Below are positions 15,300 to 19,705 of a DNA stretch of 19,705 bases, one piece after another; within the stretch, counting starts at the first letter, position 1, and each line of letters begins with the position of its first letter. Location of the stretch: assembly GCA_018224345.1 (NCBI GenBank), contig JAGTUW010000164.1, forward strand, positions 1 through 19,705, written 5' to 3'. The notes beneath the pieces were generated by a model, which searched no databases, was not told the origin of the DNA, and saw nothing but the letters and a program-made list of their open reading frames with translations. Origin of the DNA: Bacteroidota bacterium (GTDB lineage: Bacteria > Bacteroidota > Ignavibacteria > SZUA-365). Made by a program: the position numbers and the translations under genes.

Positions 15300-16493
15300 G
15301 TGGATTTATTTGACAAATGTACATCGTTTACCCGCGCTGACGAGGTGAAGGCTGCGGGGTTATACCCGTATTTCCGGGCAATCGAGGAGAGTGAAGGACC
15401 TGTCGTCATGATCGAGGGGAGAAAGATCATCATGGCGGGATCCAACAATTACCTCGGGCTCACCGCCGATCCGCGTGTCAAGCAGGCGAGTCTTGATGCA
15501 ATCGAGCGGTATGGGACAGGCTGCTCGGGATCGCGTTACCTGACCGGCACCCTGACACTGCACAACGAGATGGAGGAACGTCTCGCTCATTTTCTCGGCA
15601 AGGAATCCTGTCTGTTGTTCTCGACCGGATATCAGACCGCGCAAGGCATCATTCCGACGCTGGTTCAGCGCGGCGAATACGTGATATCGGACAAAGACAA
15701 TCATGCCTGTATCGTGGCGGGCAATCTCATGGCCAAGGGCGCCTTTGCGAATTTCGAACGCTACAGGCACAACGACATGGAGGATCTGGAGCGACAACTG
15801 TTGCGACTTCCGATCGAGAAAGCCAAACTCATCGTCTCCGATGGTGTCTTCAGCACCACGGGCGACATTGTCGACCTGCCCCGCATGCTTGAACTCGCGA
15901 AGCAGTTCAACGCGCGCATACTGATCGATGACGCACATGCAACCGGCGTGATCGGGCCCGGCGGCAAGGGCACGGGTCATTATTACGGGCTTGATAAAGA
16001 ACTCGACATGACCATGGGGACCTTCAGCAAGACATTCGCAAGCCTCGGAGGTTTCGTTGTCGCCGATCGTCCGGTCATCAATTATATCAAGCACCACTCA
16101 CCTGCGCTGATTTTCAGCGCCAGTCCGACACCGGCCAGCGTCGCAGCCGCGCTCGCCGCACTCGACATTCTCGAAAACGAAACCTGGCGTGTGGATAAAC
16201 TCCGTGAAAATGCCGATTATATGCGCAAGGGATTTTCCGCGATGGGCTTCAAGATCATCATGGGTGAAACCGGCGTCGTGCCCGTCATTATCGGTGACGA
16301 CATGAAAAGCTTCATGTTCTGGAAAGAGCTCTTCGAAGCAGGCATCTTCGTCAATGTGTTTATCAGTCCCGGCGTCCCACCAGGACTGCAAATGCTGCGC
16401 ACCAGCTACATGGCAACCCATGAGAAAGAACAGCTTGACCGCATACTGGAGATCAGCGGCGAGATAGGCCGTAAACTCGGTGTCATCGATTAA
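15300..16493 (+). CDS. Serine palmitoyltransferase-like alpha-oxoamine synthase
   Basis: PLP-dependent enzyme of the alpha-oxoamine synthase family, which condenses an amino acid with an acyl thioester and releases CO2. From GTG 15300 it has 397 residues. N-terminal block: LFDKCTSFTRADEVKAAGLY, then GSNNYLGLT at 47-55 and YGTGCSGSRYLTGT at 71-84. His135 (DNHAC) should stack on PLP, DDAHATG lies at 210-216, and the PLP lysine is Lys244 in GTFSKTFASLGGF. FSK(T/S)...GGF and the late VPPGLQMLRTSYMATH favour serine palmitoyltransferase over 2-amino-3-ketobutyrate ligase or BioF, which usually read GTLGKA or similar. It would make 3-ketosphinganine from serine and palmitoyl-CoA or -ACP. A GNAT protein follows after 23 bases in one operon. 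Alternative start: ATG 15273. Confidence 0.9.
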   Translation: MDLFDKCTSFTRADEVKAAGLYPYFRAIEESEGPVVMIEGRKIIMAGSNNYLGLTADPRVKQASLDAIERYGTGCSGSRYLTGTLTLHNEMEERLAHFLGKESCLLFSTGYQTAQGIIPTLVQRGEYVISDKDNHACIVAGNLMAKGAFANFERYRHNDMEDLERQLLRLPIEKAKLIVSDGVFSTTGDIVDLPRMLELAKQFNARILIDDAHATGVIGPGGKGTGHYYGLDKELDMTMGTFSKTFASLGGFVVADRPVINYIKHHSPALIFSASPTPASVAAALAALDILENETWRVDKLRENADYMRKGFSAMGFKIIMGETGVVPVIIGDDMKSFMFWKELFEAGIFVNVFISPGVPPGLQMLRTSYMATHEKEQLDRILEISGEIGRKLGVID

Positions 16494-16516
16494 GAAAGAA
16501 GGAGAAAATAATTTTC

Positions 16517-17641
16517 ATGGCGGTTTCCATCCACCCCGTATCCGAGAAAAGCGCCGATATTCTGCGTTTCATCAAACTGCAATGGGCCTTCTATAAGAAT
16601 GATCCACACTGGGTTCCGCCCCTGCTGATGGACAGAAAGAAGCTGTTGAGCAGGAAGAAGAACCCGTTCTACAAGCATGCGGAAATGCAACTGTTCGTTG
16701 CCCGGAAAGACGATACCCCTGTCGGCCGGATCGCGGCGATTGTCAACGAGAATCACAATCGCGAGCACCAGGACAAAGTAGGGTTTTTCGGTTTTTTTGA
16801 ATGCATCAACGAACAGGAAGTCGCAGACGCACTCTTCGATGCAGCGGCGGCGTGGCTGCGCGGGAAAGGGATGGACACCATGCGCGGTCCCGTAAACCCT
16901 TCTGTCAATGATGAGATCGGGATGCTTGTCGAGGGATACGATGCCCTGCCGGTGATATTGATGCCGTACAATCCTCCGTATTATCCGACATTGACCGAGG
17001 GTCACGGCTTTCACAAGGCCAAGGACCTGTATGCGTATCTGCTGAGAAACAAACTGGTCATCACACCGAAACTCGAGCGCGGTCAGCAACTCGTCCGTGA
17101 TCGTTACAACATCACCATCCGTGACCTTGATTTCAAGAATATCGAGCGTGATGCAGCGATTCTCAAGGATCTCTACAATCGCAGTTGGGAAAGAAACTGG
17201 GGTGCGGTGGCCATGACGGACGAAGAGTTCGACTTTCTCGCAAAAGATCTCGTGCAGGTGGTCGGAAAATTCAAGGATCTCGTGTTCATTGCCGAGCGTA
17301 ATGGTGTGCCGATCGGGTTTACGCTCTGTCTGCCGGATCTCAACCAGGTACTGATCAAGAACAAATCGGGCTGGCTTCTGCCGGCTCTCTGGCACATGTT
17401 CACCAAGACAAAACATATTGATCTCGTCCGCATTATCGTGCTGGGCGTACTGCCTGAACATCGGAACAAAGGCATCGATGCGGTGATGTATTATGAGACC
17501 GTTACGCGCGCGGCCGCACACGGCGTGTTCAAAGGCGAAGCCTCCTGGGTTCTCGAAGACAATGAACCGATGAACAAAGGAGCAAAGCTGATGAATGCCG
17601 AGCGCTACAAAATCTATCGTCTCTACGAGATCCCGATCTGA
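16517..17641 (+). CDS. YghO-like GNAT-fold protein, candidate N-acyltransferase
   Basis: A 374-residue soluble protein resembling the YghO group of GNAT-fold proteins. The N-terminal half has FYKNDPHWVPPL (25-36), PVGRIAAIVN (68-77) and the highly characteristic MRGPVNPSVNDEIG at 122-135. The C-terminal half carries a GNAT core: PIGFTLCLPD at 265-274, then VLGVLPEHRNKGID at 308-321, matching the acetyl/acyl-CoA pyrophosphate-binding motif A. Both halves look GNAT-like, suggesting a duplicated fold. No signal peptide or membrane helix is present; residues 285-296 form a hydrophobic patch. AAGGAG precedes the ATG by 12 bases. It is the second gene after the SPT-like enzyme, so acylation of a sphingoid amine is a reasonable guess; the reaction itself is not shown by the sequence. 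Confidence 0.85.
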   Translation: MAVSIHPVSEKSADILRFIKLQWAFYKNDPHWVPPLLMDRKKLLSRKKNPFYKHAEMQLFVARKDDTPVGRIAAIVNENHNREHQDKVGFFGFFECINEQEVADALFDAAAAWLRGKGMDTMRGPVNPSVNDEIGMLVEGYDALPVILMPYNPPYYPTLTEGHGFHKAKDLYAYLLRNKLVITPKLERGQQLVRDRYNITIRDLDFKNIERDAAILKDLYNRSWERNWGAVAMTDEEFDFLAKDLVQVVGKFKDLVFIAERNGVPIGFTLCLPDLNQVLIKNKSGWLLPALWHMFTKTKHIDLVRIIVLGVLPEHRNKGIDAVMYYETVTRAAAHGVFKGEASWVLEDNEPMNKGAKLMNAERYKIYRLYEIPI

Positions 17642-17964
17642 TGATGGCGACAGCTGACCAATTCGATGCAGCCGCGCAACAGGCACATCTCATCCTCTCG
17701 CCCGGAACCCGCGAAACACTCTACAGACACCTTGCTCATCTGTGGAGTTGCTGCGCCACCATGCAACAGGCAGGCGCACTGCAAAACCCCGGTGCAGACG
17801 AGTTGCATGTCCGCACTGCAGTATCCGTTGTGCTGTCCCCCACCGGGTCCGAACCTTCCCGGCCGGAGCGAGGATCTGTAAGAGAGAGCGCGGGGAGTGA
17901 GGAGATTCTGCATGCAGCTCCAGGACACGTGGGCAGATTGTTCCGTATGCCACCAGTATTCTGA
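17641..17964 (+). CDS. Doubtful small ORF, 107 residues
   Basis: An open frame whose ATG shares one base with the stop of the GNAT gene (TGATG), which would suit translational coupling. The first 45 residues (QFDAAAQQAHLILSPG, then TLYRHLAHLWSCC) could be a helical protein. From about residue 65 the translation turns low-complexity and unlike protein (PTGSEPSRPERGSVRESAGSEE). I recognise no family. It may be a real short gene, a truncated gene run into non-coding sequence, or chance. Confidence 0.25.
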   Translation: MMATADQFDAAAQQAHLILSPGTRETLYRHLAHLWSCCATMQQAGALQNPGADELHVRTAVSVVLSPTGSEPSRPERGSVRESAGSEEILHAAPGHVGRLFRMPPVF

Positions 17965-18041
17965 AAGAGCATTCCCTACCGACTCTGCGTTTCCCTCACC
18001 GTGCACAACGCATTTTTCGTCAAGTTTTCTATTTTACCGTC
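17642..18041. other. Region of doubtful coding status between the GNAT gene and kdsB
   Basis: Four hundred bases with no convincing gene. The middle (about 17840-17930) has a purine-rich run (GGAGCGAGGATCTGTAAGAG then GCGGGGAGTGAGGAG) and a ten-base palindrome CTGCATGCAG near 17909, unlike the coding texture on either side; it may be a dispersed repeat. The last 40 bases before kdsB are T-rich and probably hold its promoter, but no good -35/-10 pair was found. No terminator hairpin with a T-tract is visible. Confidence 0.45.
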
Positions 18042-18818
18042 ATGAATGAACGCATCATCGTCGTGATACCCGCACGCTATGCATCCACGCGCTTCCCCGG
18101 CAAACCACTCGCGCGCATTGCAGGCAAAACCATGATTGAGCGGGTGTGGGAGCGCTGTATGTCCATCGAAAGCGATGCAGAGATTCTGATTGCCACCGAC
18201 GATGAGCGCATTGCAGCGGAAGTGCGTTCATTCGGCGGGGAGGCTGTGATGACGCCGGATGATCTCGCTTCCGGGTCGGACCGTGTCGCCTGGGTCGCCG
18301 CACACACCGATGCCACAATGTTCGTCAATGTCCAGGGCGATGAACCCCTCCTTCCACCCGCGACGATCGATGCCGTTATCCGAAGCCTGCGCGATTCGGA
18401 TGCCGATATTGCTACCGCCGCCTGTCCTCTCCGCAGTCACAGACACATGTTCGATCCGAACATCGTAAAGCTGGTAACGGACAGGAACGGAAATGCGTTG
18501 TACTTCTCAAGGGCCGGCATCCCTTTTCCGCGCGAAACAGAAAACGACGGTAACGCTTTCGACACAGACGGTGTCTTTCTGCAGCATATCGGCATCTATG
18601 CGTTTCATCGTCAGAGTCTGCTTCGTTTTGCCGCATTGGAAGAAAGCACACTCGAGCGCGTAGAAAAACTCGAGCAATTGCGGGCACTCGAGCACGGCAT
18701 GCGTATTTGCGTAAGCATCGTGCCTGCTCATTCACAATCCGTCGATACCCCGGAAGATCTGGCGAAAGTCGAGAAATCGATTCGCCTGATGAACAGACTG
18801 GACAACAGTGATGACTGA
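18042..18818 (+). CDS. kdsB: 3-deoxy-manno-octulosonate cytidylyltransferase (CMP-Kdo synthetase)
   Basis: Activates Kdo with CTP to CMP-Kdo for the inner core of lipopolysaccharide, in the cytoplasm. It has 258 residues, typical length. The nucleotide-binding N-terminus reads IPARYASTRFPGKPLA (9-24); NVQGDEP lies at 96-102, YFSRAGIP at 154-161 and the Kdo-side block ERVEKLEQLRALEHG at 205-219, all diagnostic for KdsB rather than other sugar nucleotidyltransferases. The ATG lacks a clear Shine-Dalgarno. Its end overlaps the rimO start by eight bases, so the two are co-transcribed. Its presence is direct evidence for a Gram-negative, LPS-type envelope. Confidence 0.96.
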   Translation: MNERIIVVIPARYASTRFPGKPLARIAGKTMIERVWERCMSIESDAEILIATDDERIAAEVRSFGGEAVMTPDDLASGSDRVAWVAAHTDATMFVNVQGDEPLLPPATIDAVIRSLRDSDADIATAACPLRSHRHMFDPNIVKLVTDRNGNALYFSRAGIPFPRETENDGNAFDTDGVFLQHIGIYAFHRQSLLRFAALEESTLERVEKLEQLRALEHGMRICVSIVPAHSQSVDTPEDLAKVEKSIRLMNRLDNSDD

Positions 18819-19705
18819 AGACATACAACAACCCTCGCGCATTTCCATTATCACACTCGGGTGTTCAAAAAACACCGTGGATTCGGAAGTACTCATGCGG
18901 CAGATAGAATCCAACCGCATGACGCTGGTTGAAAATCCGAATGAGGCCGACACCGTGATCATCAATACCTGTGGTTTCATTGACCTGGCCAAGGAGGAAT
19001 CGGTGAACACCATCGTGGAAGCGGCGGAATTGAAAAAGCAGGGGAAACTGCAGCGGCTCTATGTCGCGGGCTGTCTCTCCGAACGATACAGCGGAGAACT
19101 CGCTCTGGAACTCCCTGAAGTCGATCGTTTTTTCGGTGTCACTGATTTCCGCAATATCATCGAGACTCTCGGCGGAAGCTATAAATACGAACTTCTCGGG
19201 GAACGGCATCTGACCACGCCGCGACATGTCGCCTATCTGAAGATATCCGAAGGCTGCGACCGCCCCTGTTCGTTCTGCTCCATCCCGCTGATGCGCGGAG
19301 GACATGTCTCAAAACCGCTCGAGGATATTGTCCGCGAGGCCGCTCTGCTCTGTGAAGCAGGGACAAAAGAAATCGTCCTCATCGCACAGGACACGACATA
19401 TTACGGCCTCGATCTCTACGGAGAACGTTACCTGCCGCATCTTCTGACGGCGCTGGCCGACGTCACAGGCGTCGAGTGGCTGCGCCTGATGTATGCCTAT
19501 CCGTCACGCTTCCCTCTCGACGCACTTGACGTCATGCGGGAAAGAGAAAACATCTGCCGCTATATCGATATCCCGCTGCAACACATCAATGACGCCGTCC
19601 TCAAATCGATGCGCCGGGGTATCACCCGCCGCGCCACAGAAGAACTGCTCGCGATCCTGCGCACGCGCGTGCCGGAAATCGCCGTGCGCAGTACCCTGAT
19701 TGTGG
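18811..19705 (+). CDS. rimO: Ribosomal protein S12 methylthiotransferase, 3' truncated by window edge
   Basis: Radical-SAM enzyme that adds a methylthio group to an aspartate of ribosomal protein S12. The frame starts at ATG 18811 inside the last codons of kdsB and stays open to the end of the window (298 codons). Its UPF0004 domain shows the three cluster cysteines Cys18 (LGCSKNTVDSE), Cys54 (INTCGF) and Cys88 (VAGCLSER). The radical-SAM cluster motif is Cys149-x3-Cys153-x2-Cys156 in SEGCDRPCSFC. LGCSKN with SEGC...IPLMRG favours RimO over the tRNA enzyme MiaB. Later blocks MYAYPSRF and IDIPLQH are as expected. The C-terminal TRAM domain would lie outside the window. No frameshift is seen. 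Confidence 0.95.
   Translation, partial: MTEDIQQPSRISIITLGCSKNTVDSEVLMRQIESNRMTLVENPNEADTVIINTCGFIDLAKEESVNTIVEAAELKKQGKLQRLYVAGCLSERYSGELALELPEVDRFFGVTDFRNIIETLGGSYKYELLGERHLTTPRHVAYLKISEGCDRPCSFCSIPLMRGGHVSKPLEDIVREAALLCEAGTKEIVLIAQDTTYYGLDLYGERYLPHLLTALADVTGVEWLRLMYAYPSRFPLDALDVMRERENICRYIDIPLQHINDAVLKSMRRGITRRATEELLAILRTRVPEIAVRSTLIV

Noticed and set aside
16490..17686. 398-residue minus-strand open frame spanning the whole GNAT gene
   Set aside because: It is the antisense shadow of a gene with clear GNAT and YghO-type motifs. Its translation resembles no family and it has no ribosome-binding site of note.
1..19705. Defence system, prophage, CRISPR array or toxin-antitoxin pair
   Set aside because: No spaced direct repeats, phage structural genes, nucleases with defence architecture or paired small toxin/antitoxin genes were seen on either strand.

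Overview
The window reads as ordinary chromosome from a Gram-negative bacterium of moderate GC content. It is densely packed with well-preserved housekeeping genes, and no phage, insertion sequence, CRISPR array or RNA gene is visible. kdsB (CMP-Kdo synthesis) implies LPS and an outer membrane. A serine-palmitoyltransferase-like enzyme of the Bacteroidetes type, the Smg/TopA/Xer/HPF/HprK neighbourhood, a GlnRS next to a GluRS, and a YbeY with Asp at the third metal position together suggest the Bacteroidota/Chlorobi/Ignavibacteria (FCB) side of the tree. That placement is inference from gene content, not a computed phylogeny.

Layout. (1) 1-2775, minus strand: a peptide-type ABC importer operon (lipoprotein binding protein, DppB-like permease, start of a second permease that leaves the window). 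(2) 2885-8999, minus strand: a maintenance and translation block, read in transcription order as a hypothetical protein, ybeY, smg, topA, a xer recombinase, hpf and hprK. An intrinsic terminator sits between hpf and hprK. (3) 9183-12129, plus strand: gltX, a family 2 glycosyltransferase and nadD, with overlapping ends that suggest translational coupling. (4) 12147-14827, minus strand: glnS followed by an extended-SDR NAD-dependent epimerase/dehydratase, overlapping by ATGA. (5) 14828-15299: a 472-base intergenic region with a GC-rich stem-loop, a sigma70-like promoter and an inverted repeat over its -10 box. (6) 15300-17641, plus strand: a serine palmitoyltransferase-like alpha-oxoamine synthase and a YghO-like GNAT protein. 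(7) 17642-18041: a stretch of doubtful coding status. (8) 18042 to the end, plus strand: kdsB and rimO, the latter cut by the window edge.

The most interesting reading is a possible sphingolipid (ceramide) pathway. The SPT-like enzyme would make 3-ketosphinganine, the adjacent GNAT-fold protein is a candidate acyltransferase, and the nearby NAD-dependent SDR is a candidate ketone reductase. Only the SPT-like assignment is well supported by motifs; the other two roles are hypotheses drawn from context and from what I recall of the Caulobacter ceramide genes. kdsB downstream fits an outer-membrane lipid theme. Everything else is recognisable core machinery; smaller points concern regulation (the hprK terminator, the SPT promoter) and start codons.
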